This document shows positions 1 to 11,516 of a DNA stretch of 64,000 bases, piece by piece (the first letter of the stretch is position 1; every line of letters begins with the position of its first letter). The DNA lies in contig JAPTHN010000021.1 of assembly GCA_026936325.1 (NCBI GenBank), positions 3,534,001 to 3,598,000 of the forward strand. The letters are read 5' to 3'. The translations under genes and the position numbers were made by a program. The stretch is from Platynereis dumerilii. Its lineage: Eukaryota > Annelida > Polychaeta > Phyllodocida > Nereididae. The notes beneath the pieces are model-generated. The model searched no databases, was not told the origin of the DNA, and saw only the letters and a program-made list of their open reading frames with translations.

Positions 1-1040
1 CAAGGGAAACACCAATCTTTGCTTTGGAGGGTATTTTCGACATAGGGAGGGTAATTTCGACATAGCAAGTGAATTTGAGGTTATTTGGTGTGGTTACATG
101 AGTTAAAAGTGCTGAAACTTGCAGCAGATGAAGTTATTTTGCAGAGAATAATTTTCCCACCAGGTGGAGACAGCTTACAGTGAATTCCCATCCACAACAC
201 AGCCCCCTTGACCATCTAATCAACCTATACTGTAGGAGACAGAATAAATATTTTAAAATACTTCAACTGCAACTTGCAAAACATGAGGCTGTTACACTTG
301 AAAAGGAGACATTTTGATTCAGCACTTTCAGTTATTCAACCATGACATAGTTGATGATGATCCAAATAATTTTTGGTCTGGATCCCGAACAGCTGAAGGC
401 CTGGGAAACTTCCTATGCCTATGTAGAAATTACACCTTTGACCATTTGCTAATTATCGCCCATGCTATGCTATGCATAGGGCGATTATGCTTTAGTGCTG
501 AAATCTACTGAAGGGGTGAAACAACCAATGCTGTGGCCTCAACCAGCCCACTCTGGAAGTTCTTATCATATGCATAACACATTGATACCATTGTAGATGT
601 GCACAACGGTTGGTATTTTCAGTTTAATTCAATATTAGAAAATTTACTATTATCAGTTTTAGAGGCTATCAAGGTCCAGAAAGCCTGCATTGTGGTGGCC
701 ATTTTCCCTTCCACAGGGTGAGTTTTAGTACACAGAATGGCCACTGCAAGCAGCAACTCATTCACATACATTACACAAGAGGGCAGCACCTGCAAGTCCT
801 TTGCCAGTTCCTCCCTTTGCACCACATTCTATTTCTGGGAAACTCAGCAATTCCTGCATCTCAGTATAGTTCATGCATCTTTCCAACTAATTATACAGGT
901 AGCACGGGCTTATATTGTATCTATTTCATATTATTCTATTCTCTTCCCTCCAATCTACGGGCAACTTACTATATATTATATAAATCTGTTTTATATTTAT
1001 GTAAATAAAATACTGGTTGTAATATACACTCATGTAAACA
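1..1040. other. AT-rich spacer, no gene recognised
   Basis: The open frames here are short and show no domain I recognise. The only structure I see is an approximately 20-bp unit containing GGAGGGTA.TTTCGACATAG, present twice in tandem at about 26-65. A related TATTTTCGAC motif recurs near 6560-6610, which suggests debris of a dispersed repeat. Confidence 0.5.
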
Positions 1041-1042
1041 AA

Positions 1043-1052
1043 AGATAGACAT

Positions 1053-1090
<38 letters not shown>

Positions 1091-2745
1091 GCATGGATAG
1101 ACGGATTGGCAGACAGACAGGATAGATGGATGGGATATACAGTAGGATAGGATAGATGGATAGTATAAACGGATAGGATAAACAGACAGGATAGATAGAT
1201 AGATAGATGGAGGAATGGATTGACAGATGGATTGATGGATATATGGGTTGACAGACGGACAGGATAAACGGATGGGATAAACAGATAGGATAAACGGATA
1301 GGATAAACAGATGGGATAAACAGGTAGGATAAATGGGATAAACGGATAGGATATACGGATGGGATAAACGGATAGGATAAACGGATGGGATAAACGAACG
1401 GGATAAACGGATAGGATAAACGGATAGGATAAATAGAAACTTAGATAGATGAATGAATGGATTGACGGATGGATTGAATGATAGATAGACGGATGGATAG
1501 ACAGATTGATAGACAGAAAGGATAGATGGATAGGATAGATGGCTGGGATAAACAGACAGGATAGATGGATAGTATAAACGGATAGGATAAACAGACAGGA
1601 TAGATAGATAGATAGATGGAGGAATGGATTGACGGATGGCTTAATGGATAGATGGGTTGACAGACGGATAGGATAGACGGATAGGATAAACAGATAGGAT
1701 AAACAGGTAGGATAAACAGGTAGGATAAATGGGATAAACAGATAGGATAAACGGATTGGATAAACGGCTGGGATAAACAAATGGGATAAACGGATAGGAT
1801 AAATGGATAGGATACATGGATAGGATAAACGGATAGGATAAACGGGATAAATGGGATAACGGATAGGATAACGGGTAGGATAAACGGGTAGGATAAACGG
1901 ATAGGATAAACGGATATGCTAAACGGATAGGATAAACGGATAGGATAACAGATAGGATAAACGGATAGGATAAACAGATAGGATAAATGGATAGGATAAA
2001 CAGATAGGATAAACAGATAGGATAAACAGGATAAATGGGATGAACCAATGCTTATGGGGTACTGGATAAATGGATAGGATAAACAGATAGAATAACGGAT
2101 AGGATTAATGGATAGGATAAACGGGATAAACAGGATAACGGATAGCATAAACCGATAGGATAAACGGATGGGATAAATGGATAGGATAAACGGATGGGAT
2201 AAACGGATAGGATAAACGGATAGGATGAATGGATAGGATAAACAGATAGGATAAACGGATAGCATATATGGGTAGGATAAACGGATAGGATAAATGGGAT
2301 AAATGGGATAAACGAGATAACGGGTAGGATAAATGGATATGTTAAACGGATAGGGTCAACGGATAGGGTAATGGATAGTATAAATGGATAGGATAAACGG
2401 ATAGGATAAACTAATAGGATAAACTAATAGGATAAACAAATAGGATAAACAAATAGGATAAATAGATAAGATAAACAGGATAAATGGGATGAACCAGTGC
2501 TTATGGGGTACTGGATAAACGGATAGGATAAACGGATAGGATAAACAGATAGGATAAATAGATAGGATAAATGGATAGGATAAACGGGATAAACAGGATA
2601 ACGGGTAGGATACACGGACAGGATAAACGGATAGGATAAACAGATATGATAAACGGAGAGGATAAATGGATAGGATAAACGAACGGGATAAACTGGCTAA
2701 CGGATAGGATAAACATAGGATAAAACATGCGGGGCATGGGCGATG
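1043..2745. repeat. 13-bp minisatellite (GGATAAACGGATA) with a GATA microsatellite at its left edge
   Basis: About 1.7 kb of degenerate tandem copies of the 13-bp unit GGATAAACGGATA, preceded at about 1050-1090 by a GATA run. Copies vary by substitutions and by short units such as AACGGGATAAATGGGATAA. A 26-bp-scale segment around ATGAACCA.TGCTTATGGGGTACTGG occurs twice (near 2038 and 2488), so the array also has higher-order duplication. Long open frames on the minus strand are a by-product of a repeat without stop codons and not genes. Confidence 0.9.
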
Positions 2746-2759
2746 CTGTGCCATTATAT

Positions 2760-3220
2760 GTGCTTGTTTATTTATTGGGTAGGCAGATTTACTTTATTGC
2801 TTATCTATGAAGTTCCCAGTAGTATTACGAAGCACTTTTGAATTAACACAATAACTGAAATTTTTCACTTTCTTTTCAGGAAATTTATTGAGAGCAACCT
2901 TCAAACAACGATTGACTGCCAACTTTTATTGGAATTTATATAGGCCTATGTAATCTGTCTTCCATTATTAGTAATGCAGGAGTCAGATGCAATTAAAATT
3001 TTGTGTCCAGTGTGGGGCCAACATAAATTTTCTGCTGTACAAAAGGTTCCAAGAGGCGGGTTATTTTGGGTTTTTTCCCTGTTGACTTCCCAAGTCAAGT
3101 GCTGATAATGCAGAAGAGATTGAATAAACATATATACTGCAAAGTCTTCTAGACCTTGATATCCAGGGTCCAAGACCAAAAAAAAAGTGATAGGCAATCC
3201 AGCACGCTACCACTAGACAA
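2760..3220. other. Spacer, nothing recognised
   Basis: AT-rich sequence without a convincing coding frame, hairpin or terminal repeat. Confidence 0.4.
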
Positions 3221-3224
3221 ACCC

Positions 3225-3430
3225 TACCCCCCCCCTCCCAACTCCTGCCAAGTCCCGTACCTCCTGGTAACTCCCAGTAAATCCCACAACTCCTGGTAAC
3301 CCCTATCAACTCCTATAACTCCCACTAACTCCTTCTAACTCCCATAACTCCTGGTAATTCCTGCTAACTTCCACAACTCCCGGTAACTCATTTCAACTCC
3401 CGTGACTCCCGGAACTCCCTGAATTCCTAA
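3225..3430. repeat. Degenerate AACTCCCGGTAACTC-like tandem repeat
   Basis: Roughly 200 bp of imperfect 10-12 bp units built on AACTCC(C/T)(G/A)GT. The units are divergent, so this is an old simple-repeat tract. It is preceded by a C homopolymer run near 3226-3235. Confidence 0.7.
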
Positions 3431-4599
3431 ATGGAGGCTCCTTTTGGGAGTTACATGCTTAAATGGAGCCTACCAATTAAATTTTATAAATTATGAACAG
3501 AGAAATTCAGTGTAGCCTATATGCCGTTAATACAATGTAAGCATGTATCTTTTGCCTTGACTCCAGTTGAGGCCTGGGCTTAAAAATGTGCAGCTGATGT
3601 AGAAGAACAATTGAATTTCAATCATATTAAATATTTTACTCTCATCCTGATCAAATACCACAATACTCCATAGGGTGCTTCTATGCATAAAGAGGGGTCT
3701 CAGAGAGGGCTCTGTGAGAAAACCTTTGTTTAGCTGTGTCGCAAAATCAGATGATATTGTTGTTATCTCATTGTATGCAACTCAATGCCCCCCAAAGGTT
3801 TCAGAGCAGTAAACCCTAATACAGGGCCGGCTCCAGCCAATTATACGCCCTAGGCAGCATCATGCCGATGCACCCCCCCCCCCTTCTAGCCCGCCCAGGG
3901 TGCAGAACAAGGAGGTTGTACAGAGAAAGGAAAAGGTGCAGAGCTGGGGGGGGGGTACTTCGTGGACTTTTGCATAGGGATGCGCCCCGGCGATTTTGAA
4001 AACCAGTTCTAACCATTCTAATCCGGAAACCAACAGCAAAATCTCAAACCATTTTTTTAGTAAAAATATCCACGACCAATTTAATCTTTATGATTTTTTT
4101 ACCATTGTCATCGTCTTTTCAAGCTGATACAAACAGTACCAAACATGTTTGAGTTGCAGAAACGGGAACCAAATAAATCAGAATTCCTATCAAGAAAATT
4201 TTCATTAAAAAATTGAGGCGATTTTTAAAAGCAAATTCAGCTTGTTCATCAAATTTGGCCCCATCTGCATTTTATTACTGCAAAACGCGTCCTGTTCCGC
4301 ACCTGCCATCCGCATTTTATTACGAAATCCCTTGACCCAGTCCGCAAATTTGCCTGGTCCGCATTTTACTAGGCCCACAATCTGATGATGATTCAACACA
4401 GTCTGAAGTTCCAGATTTGGCCTCTTGCTTCCTGTCTGGAGGCCTGTGCTCAACTATATAGAGGCTGATGGCGCCAAATAGAATCACTAAGAATATATCA
4501 GCGCAGGGCTGAAGCATTGCCTCAAAAAACCAACACCATTTTAATCCTAGGAGCCCAAAAAACCTGAACCATCCAGCGTACCCCCCCCTCCCCCGGGGC

Positions 4600-4830
4600 A
4601 CAGAGCAAGGAGCAAGGATGTTTGCACAGAGAAACGAGGGCGCACAGAGCAAGGAGGGGCGCAGAGCAAGCAGGTTGCAAAGAGCAGCGAGGGGGTACAG
4701 AGAAGGAGGTTGCACAGAGCAAGGAGGGGGTGCAGAACAAGGAGGGGGCACAGAGCAAGGAGGGGGTACAGAGCAAGAAGGGGGCGCAGAACAAGGAGGG
4801 GGCACAAAGTAAGGAGGGGCGCAATTAGAG
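4600..4830. repeat. 18-19 bp minisatellite inside the hAT-like element (left arm)
   Basis: About ten to twelve copies of a unit close to GCACAGAGCAAGGAGGGG. The short proteins translated from both strands here are artefacts of the repeat. Its reverse complement is amplified at 5053-5160 near the other end of the same element. Confidence 0.8.
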
Positions 4831-5052
4831 ACGAAAAAAAAAAGAATAAAAATAGATTAATACATAAAATATCCAGGAAAGTTAAGTTTTAATCAAAAAT
4901 GACATCATGGTACTTCTGAACACAACTGTATGACTTTTTGCAAATATTCAAGTCTTATTAATTTTCTTGAATAAATACTGTACATATCGTTTCTCTCGGC
5001 TTTCATGTCAGTGTTAAGAAAGACATTAAAGTGAGTGGGGCTATGTGTATGT

Positions 5053-5160
5053 CTCCTTGCTCTGCGCCCCCTCCTTGCTCTGCGCCCCCTCCTTGCTCTG
5101 CGCCCCCTCCTTGCTCTGCGCCCCCTCCTTGCTCTGCGCCCCCTCCTTGCTCTGCGCCCT
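5053..5160. repeat. 18-bp minisatellite CTCCTTGCTCTGCGCCCC (right arm)
   Basis: Six nearly perfect 18-bp copies, much more uniform than the left-arm array and in inverted orientation to it. The higher uniformity suggests a more recent expansion. Confidence 0.85.
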
Positions 5161-5299
5161 AGGCGACCGCCTAATTGGCCTAATGGTAGAGCCGGCCCTG
5201 CCCTAATATATATATGTGACTTGCAACAGTTTTAATTCACATAAATGCAAGTGAAAGAATCTGGAAACCGGTGTTGTCTGTAATTTTGTTGCAAGACAC

Positions 5300-5850
5300 A
5301 AGCCATGATTTGGTCTGAAAGTGGTCTAAATTGCCAATTGATGACAACACACACTGGAGAGAAACCATATGCATGTTCCATTTGTGGTATGCTCATAGAT
5401 TTTTTTTATGCATAATTAATTTAATTATAATGTATAGTACATACTATTGTATGCCATGCCGTCTTTATCCGCAAATTTATAAAGATATAAAGATATTCAC
5501 TAGCAAAAATGCACTAAATGGCTAACTGAAAACACATACTGGAGAAAACCCTGATGGCTGTTCAATTTGTGGTAGAATGTTCATATAGGCTGAGAATATA
5601 CATATATTGTTTTGTAACAAAAGTTCATTAAAAAGTTAAGATATGGATCAACACCTGAAACTAAAGGCCAGCAGACAAAAGCCTTCTAGATGTTCTTTTT
5701 GCAGTACTTGTACTTCCACGGCAAGAATAATTTCGATAAACATGTTTAGAGTTGCAGCAAAAGGGTTGATGTCCAATCACTTGCTACAAACTGAAGAACT
5801 TGTGGATGGAAATGTGGTGATGTTCTGTAGAAATCATCTTGGAAGATAAT
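5300..5850 (+). pseudogene. Decayed C2H2 zinc-finger gene remnants
   Basis: Three separate pieces resemble parts of C2H2 zinc fingers. Near 5340-5400 a frame reads THTGEKPYACSICG, the classical finger linker followed by the first cysteine pair. Near 5527-5590 another reads THTGENPDGCSICGRMF. Near 5690-5755 a third has CSFC followed, in a shifted frame, by FHGKNNFDKHV, the helix end of a finger. The pieces are interrupted by stops and frame changes and separated by about 130-190 bp of AT-rich DNA, so no continuous protein can be read. They may be fossil exons of a multi-finger transcription factor. I cannot exclude that single fingers are still used as exons of a gene extending outside this stretch, but the internal stops argue against it. 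Confidence 0.6.
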
Positions 5851-6960
5851 GATGAAATTTACAATTTAAAAAATTGTTTTCGTATATCCATGTGACTGAT
5901 GTGAGAGGGCAGTTATGGAGAGAAAACTCACAGAAAACAGTGTCATACAGTATCATCGGCATGCTGTCATTACATTTTTTTTTTAGACAAGCCTATGTTG
6001 AAACAAGAAGTGGCACCCCTGCGTTGGGGGGGGGTTGAATCTGTACCCCCCCCAGGTGCCCCGGGTTCCCATGTCAAGCCAGTTCTTGACTTTTGAAATA
6101 TACAGTTAGTAAAGTGGATGCCCCTCCAGAAATGTATATGCTCCCCCAGGTGCCCCCCCCCCCACTTAGTAAAGCCACTGGAAACAAGTGGTGTAGGCCT
6201 ATCTAGGAAGTGTTAAGCAGCAGGGGGGAGGCGGTCCAACAGGGGCCCAGGGCTAGGCAATAGGTGTACACATTTGGTTGCATGCCTAGAAGTCTGCAAA
6301 AAAAAGGAGGCACTTGAATTTTAATTTATATATTCATGCAACTCTTAATATGTATGGTCATAAAATTTGGTGGTTGCAGAAATGTGGCAAATTGTACTTC
6401 ACAACCAGCCCCCATGGCTTCTTCCTGGAGCAAAAATCCAACACTAGGGGCACTGCAATAGATCAGTGGGTCTGCAGCAAGACCTGCCAGGTGCTGCCAC
6501 CTGGAACTGTGGGCAGAACTCCAATAAAACTGTTGTTTATAGTCAAAGAAGCTTTGCTATGTCGAAAATACACTCCATTCTGTTTTTTTGGGGGGTATTT
6601 TCGACCCCCAGCCTTATCAGAACAGTGCAATGTGTAATGGCACAAAAATTAGCCTGGTACATAGACAAGGCCAGCAGACGAAGTTTGGGGCCCATTTTCA
6701 GTGCCCACTTCCTGTTCCAGTTGACTGGTCACTCAACAAAAACAACAAGTCAGACTAATTTTGGAGTTAAAAACGACGTTTTGGGACATTATTAAGTTGT
6801 TTCTGGTGCTAAAATATGGGATTTGAAGCATGTCAGCCCCACTGCTGGGGCCCAGATGATGTCTGACAGTGCGTGAGTAATGCCTCATGAATATTAATGA
6901 CTTTCGGTGCCAAAACGATCGTGAATGGCCATGTAAACAAGCAAAAACTATTAGGCATGA
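5850..6960. other. Spacer with poly-C/poly-G tracts, no gene
   Basis: Contains long G and C runs near 6026-6060 and 6150-6170 and several short frames without recognisable domains. No terminal repeats found. Confidence 0.4.
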
Positions 6961-6964
6961 CGAA

Positions 6965-7240
6965 AACCGGTATCACGTTATACAGAACCCGGGCGAATCT
7001 GAGCGAACCAGAGCGAACCCGGCCCAAAATAATAAATTAAATAAAGTTTAAGTCCTTCTTTGCGTTTTGTATGTATGCATTAAGCATATTTTGGTACTTT
7101 TAAACAATATTTGTTGATATTGTAGCTATTTTATAGCCGCAGTTACGTTATAACTAGTTTCACGCAACACAAATCTAGCGAACCTGAGTCCAATTATAAG
7201 ACCCAGTCAGCTGTCTGGTGGCCTGGCTGGGTGACGTCTG
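6965..7240 (+). repeat. Dispersed repeat with GCGAACC motifs (copy 1)
   Basis: Begins ACGTTATA followed by a run of GCGAA(C/T)C-type motifs ending GCGAACCCGGCC, then AT-rich sequence, then a second ACGTTATAAC and CTAGCGAACCTGAGTCC. The same order of motifs occurs in reverse orientation at about 16930-17200, so this is a copy of a roughly 250-bp interspersed repeat of unknown class. Confidence 0.5.
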
Positions 7241-7304
7241 TTGCTGGGAGCAGTCATTATGCAATGTGGTCACAGTGCACTGCAGGTTGTCTGCTAAATA
7301 TAAT

Positions 7305-8684
7305 TATAATCCCCCGCCGCGAGCGGGGGATTATATTGATATTGTTCGTTTTATTATTATTCTTATTCTTATTCTTATTCTTATTCAGCTCAGGAAAACT
7401 GCGATTACTTCAAAACTATTAGAGATATTGGTTTACAAGTGAAGGGTAATATGCAACTCCATTGCGCGCTACTGCTTACGAAATTTCATGATCAAATTTC
7501 ATGACACTTATGAGTTATGAGCAAAATATAAAAAAAATTTCCGGCGCAGGTTTCTGAGAAACTACGCATAACTGGGACCTGCTGATTTTTTCTAAGATAC
7601 CTTGACAAAGTCTCCAGTGCAGAAAGGCGTCTCGTGGAGATTTCATGAATACATTTCAAGATATGATTTTTTGAAAATTGGACATCCTGAAAATTGACTG
7701 AAATTTTTCTGAAAAACAGGGAAGGAATGCTTGTAGAAAGCTGAAAATGGGTATACTTACAGACCTACTCTAGTGTACCAACTTCACAACGTTACGGACC
7801 GCTCGGACAAACGGTCTCGGAGCTACGGACGTCCAAAAACCCAATTTTCAAGTGCTCATATCTCGGTCCCTATTTAAGCTACAGCAAAGTATCACATATC
7901 ACAAGAAAGGTCTGTTTCTTAGCTTTCCAATGATGTATAGCATAATAGTATCAGACGCTCGACGTAGAATCGCGTCGGACATTGAAAATTTCATGTCACT
8001 TTTTGCGCCTAAAAAACCTTTTCGGCTCAAAAAGTCGATGAAATTCTTCATGCACGTCCATGAATATTTTATGTGGGATACCCATATCAGCCCTCCATAT
8101 TATCCCCAAAGATCAATTACCTACATCAAATAGTTTTTCCTGGAGAATTTTTTGAATTTCAAAATTGAAATGTACATTGCTCCGCTTCTGGTTATTCGAA
8201 TTTCATGAAATTAATACCAAAAGATGCGTAAAATTATGGCCTTTACTGTCCTCCAAGGAAAAACACCTCTTCTGAATAGCCAATTTCAAATAAATGATTT
8301 TATATATTCAATTATAACTCATGAACTATTGTTTCAGATCACTTAAAACTGAATGTACATGTTGCTAATTTTTTGCCCTTTTTTGTGGTATAAGGGCATC
8401 CTCATATCTCCAATACTTTGCTGGTAAAATCAAGCTAAAAAAATTATTCACAGATGCATGTAAGTCATATACTGTCTCACTGCCACCTTTCCCAGCAGCT
8501 GACCTTGTGCCTGCCACGACATTTCATAGGCATATGCACCAGCAAGATTACTACATTCATACATGGTATGAAGAATTCATCATGACGGATATGAACTGGA
8601 AGGACGGAGTAAGCAGGGCAGGGGAGATAAGGGGGGCGCGGGGGATTATCCGATATTGCCGTACGGCAATATCAGTTATACTAG
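7305..8684 (+). mobile_element. Helitron-like (Helentron/HINE-type) element, array copy 1
   Basis: The 3' end has a perfect 22-bp palindrome GATATTGCCGTACGGCAATATC (8652-8673) followed by AGTTATA and CTAG, which fits the hairpin-plus-CTRR 3' terminus of Helitrons. The 5' end starts TATAATCCCCCGC, and its inverse GCGGGGGATTAT lies just inside the 3' hairpin (8638-8649). This asymmetric inverted repeat is described for Helentrons and their HINE derivatives. A TTATTC-rich microsatellite follows the 5' end. No Rep/helicase frame is present, so it is non-autonomous. The interior is almost identical to copy 4. Confidence 0.65.
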
Positions 8685-8685
8685 T

Positions 8686-9543
8686 TATAATCCCCCGCTC
8701 GCGCAGCGGCGGGGGATTATATTGATATTCTTCGATTACCTTTTATTATTATTATTGAGCTCAGGAAAACTGCGATTACTTCAAAACTATTACAGATACT
8801 ACGTTACAAGTAAAGGGTAATATGCGACTCCATTGCGCGCTACTTTACACGGAATTTCATGATCAAATTTCTTGACACTTATGAGTTATGAGGAAAATAT
8901 GAAAAAAATTTCCGGCGCAGGTTTCTGAGAACCTAAGCATAACTGAGACCTGTTGATTTTTTCTAAGATACCTTGACAAAGTCTCCAGTGCGGAAAGGCG
9001 TCTTGAGGAGATTTCTTGAACACACTTCAAGATATGAATTTTTGAAAATTCAACATCCCGAAAATTTACTGAAAATTTTTTGAAAAACAGGGAAGGAATG
9101 CTTGTAGAAAGCTGAAAATGGGTATACTTACAGACCTACCCTAGTGTACCAACTTCACAAAGTTACGGACCGCTCGCACAAACGGTCTTGCCGCTACGGA
9201 CGTCCAAAAACCCAATTTTCAAGTGCTCATATCTCGGTCCCTATTTAAGCTACAACAAAGTGTCACATATCACAAGAAAGGTCTGTTTCTCAGCTTTCCA
9301 ATGGTGTATAGCATGATGGTGTACGACGAACGGTGTAGAATCGCGTGTAGCATTGAAAATTTCATGTCACTTTTTCGGGTCATCGAAGCGTCTTATGTTA
9401 AAACATAAGAAAGTCTTTACGGATCATTATGAAATTTGGTTGCCTAAACATCATTTGGAAGGGGAGAGTAAGCAGGGCCGGGGAGCTATGGGGGCCGCGG
9501 GGGATTATCCGATATTGCCGTACGGCAATATCAGTTATACTAG
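8686..9543 (+). mobile_element. Helitron-like element, array copy 2 (short)
   Basis: Starts directly after the CTAG of copy 1 with TATAATCCCCCGC and a second near-palindromic GC-rich stem, and ends with the same hairpin and CTAG (9540-9543). The interior follows copy 1 from the CAGCTCAGGAAAACTGCG motif but lacks the second half, so it looks internally deleted. The exact abutment on copy 1 with no spacer indicates insertion at the neighbour's 3' end or a rolling-circle multimer. Confidence 0.65.
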
Positions 9544-9544
9544 T

Positions 9545-11515
9545 TATTATTAAGAACTTCCCGTAGGGAAGTTCTTATTGATATTGTACGTATTCTTATT
9601 ATTATTATTATTTTTCTTCCCACTTTTGGCCATTTCTTAAATGTTGCATAACTGACAAACTATTAAATATATCCCCATGAAACTACAACTGCATAGTCAC
9701 AACAGGAAACTTCTTCAATGGTGGGAATTACTCATGGGAATTACAGACGACATGGGAATTACAGTGATTTTCTATGAAAAATTTCTGCGTTCGGTTTTGA
9801 AAAAACTGTTGGTTTGTTTTGCATGAAATTTTTTTCTCATATACTGCAAAGAAATGCGCAGTGCAGAAAGGAGCCTAGTGGTAAACGGCTTGATAGGTCT
9901 TGAGATAAAAAATTTCGAATTCAAGGCAAAGCGAAATTTCCAGGGTTCATGTCATGAAAAACCATGATGCAATTATCAGATTTTCATGATCTTCAGGAAA
10001 TGAGTAGTACTACTTGGGTACACTGTCTATGCAAAAGTATGGGACCCCAGGTCCAATACTTTTGGTGCCACAAGGCCTCAAAAGTGCAACTTTTGAAGGT
10101 CTGTAACTCCCTTAATATTGAACCAAGAAGGAAAAGAAAACCATTTTTGGAAAGCTCAGAATGTCAGCTTACCAATCGTATATAGCATTATGCCCTTGGA
10201 TGTCCAAGGGAAAATTTCGCTTAAGAGTGAAAATTTCATGTCACTTTTTGACCCGATCAAAACACATTAGGGTACAAAAACCTATGAAGATCTTAATGGA
10301 TGTTCATGGATATTTTTTCGTTCATGCCCAGCCTAGATCTCTATAATGTGTCCAAAGGAAATTTACCTGCAACAAATACTTTTTCCTGGAGAATTTTTTT
10401 AAATTTCAAAAGAGAAATGCCAATTACTCATTTCCTAATCATTCAAATTTCACCAAAAAAACATTAAAGGATGTCTAAAATCACGTTATTCATTTAATTT
10501 AATGTGACCATGCTTGTCAGAGAAAAAGCCAATTTTACAGGAATTTTTTAGTTCAAAACCTATTTTGCCCAAAAAAATTATGAAGCTCTTCATGGATGTT
10601 CATGAATATTTTTTTGGTGGTACCCATTGTGGCCCTGCATAACGTGTCAAAAGGAAATTTTTCTCCTTCAAATACTTTTTCCTTGAGAATTGTTTTCATT
10701 TCAAAATTCAAATGTAGATTGCTCAGCTTCTACTCATCCAAATGTCATGAAAATAACACCAAAAAATGCGTTAAATTATGACCTTTTATGAGCTCCAAGG
10801 GCATATATCTCTCGCTAATAGCCAATTTTACATATCACATTTTACATTTTCAATTATAACTCATTAAGTATTAATTAAAATCAATTAAAACTAATTTCAC
10901 ATTTTGCTAATTTTTTCCTCTATTTTTCCATGTAAGCACATGTTCCTACCATGAATTTTTTTTTACTTTTTAAACTCTTCCAATAATGTTTCAAATCACT
11001 TAAAATTGATATGATATGTTGCTTATTTGTTGCCCTATTGTTTGCAAATAAGCACATATTTTTTCCATTAAATTTATAATTAAATTATAACTTGTGAAAT
11101 ACTGCTGCAAATCACTTAAAACTAATTTGACATGTTGCTGACTCCTTGCCCTCTGTTTGTATGTAAGCACATCTTCCTAGCTCTTATGGTTTGTCCATAA
11201 CAAATTATTAGGGTTAGGGTTTCATCAAAGTATTGCTTTCCGGGTGTTACCATAGCCCAAAAAAGGCCTGGCTGCATGCCAAGCGATATATGAGTATGTG
11301 TGCCTGTTGGTGCAATTCCATGGACTACTGCAGGCAAGGTCAAAGCAGCAGTGATGTTTCGCTCCAGGACAACCTAAACACACTATTAAGCAATGGCAAG
11401 GAAAGGAACGCAAGGAACTACAATAGCAGGGCAGGGAAGGGATTGGAAGGAAGGGAAGGGATAGGAAGGGAAGGGAAGTTCTTCCTTTAAATTGCTGTGC
11501 AATTTAGTATACTAG
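9545..11515 (+). mobile_element. Helitron-like element of a related but distinct family, array copy 3
   Basis: The interior differs from the other copies. The 5' end TATTATTAAGAACTTCCC is matched inversely by GGGAAGTTCTTCC near the 3' end (about 11473-11486). The 3' hairpin is also different: AAATTGC-TGT-GCAATTT, followed after a short gap by CTAG (11512-11515). The common logic (5' repeat, inverted copy before the hairpin, CTAG end) with a different primary sequence supports a Helentron-like class rather than a chance tandem repeat. It carries two TTAGGG units near 11210. Confidence 0.6.
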
Positions 11516-11516
11516 T

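Larger units (their letters stand above)
3822..5200. mobile_element. Non-autonomous hAT-like DNA transposon with 8-bp target duplication
   Basis: The 1,379-bp element begins CAGGGCCGGCTC and ends GAGCCGGCCCTG, so it has terminal inverted repeats of about 12 perfect bp with imperfect extension inward (TAGGCG/CGCCTA motifs). It is flanked on both sides by the exact 8-bp duplication CCCTAATA at 3814-3821 and 5201-5208. An 8-bp duplication plus CAGGG-type ends is the hAT superfamily signature. No transposase frame is present. The interior holds a minisatellite in opposite orientations at the two ends (listed separately). Family-level assignment within hAT is not possible from sequence alone. Confidence 0.85.

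Noticed and set aside
926-2754. Long minus-strand open frames across the minisatellite (Leu/Ser/Pro/Tyr repeats)
   Set aside because: They mirror the 13-bp repeat without stop codons. No domain, start context or splice evidence.
4320-4828. Cys/Pro/Ser- and Glu/Gly-rich frames on both strands
   Set aside because: Translations of the 18-bp minisatellite inside the hAT-like element.
11205-11220. Two TTAGGG units, possible telomeric repeat
   Set aside because: Only two units inside a Helitron-like copy. Chance occurrence is sufficient.
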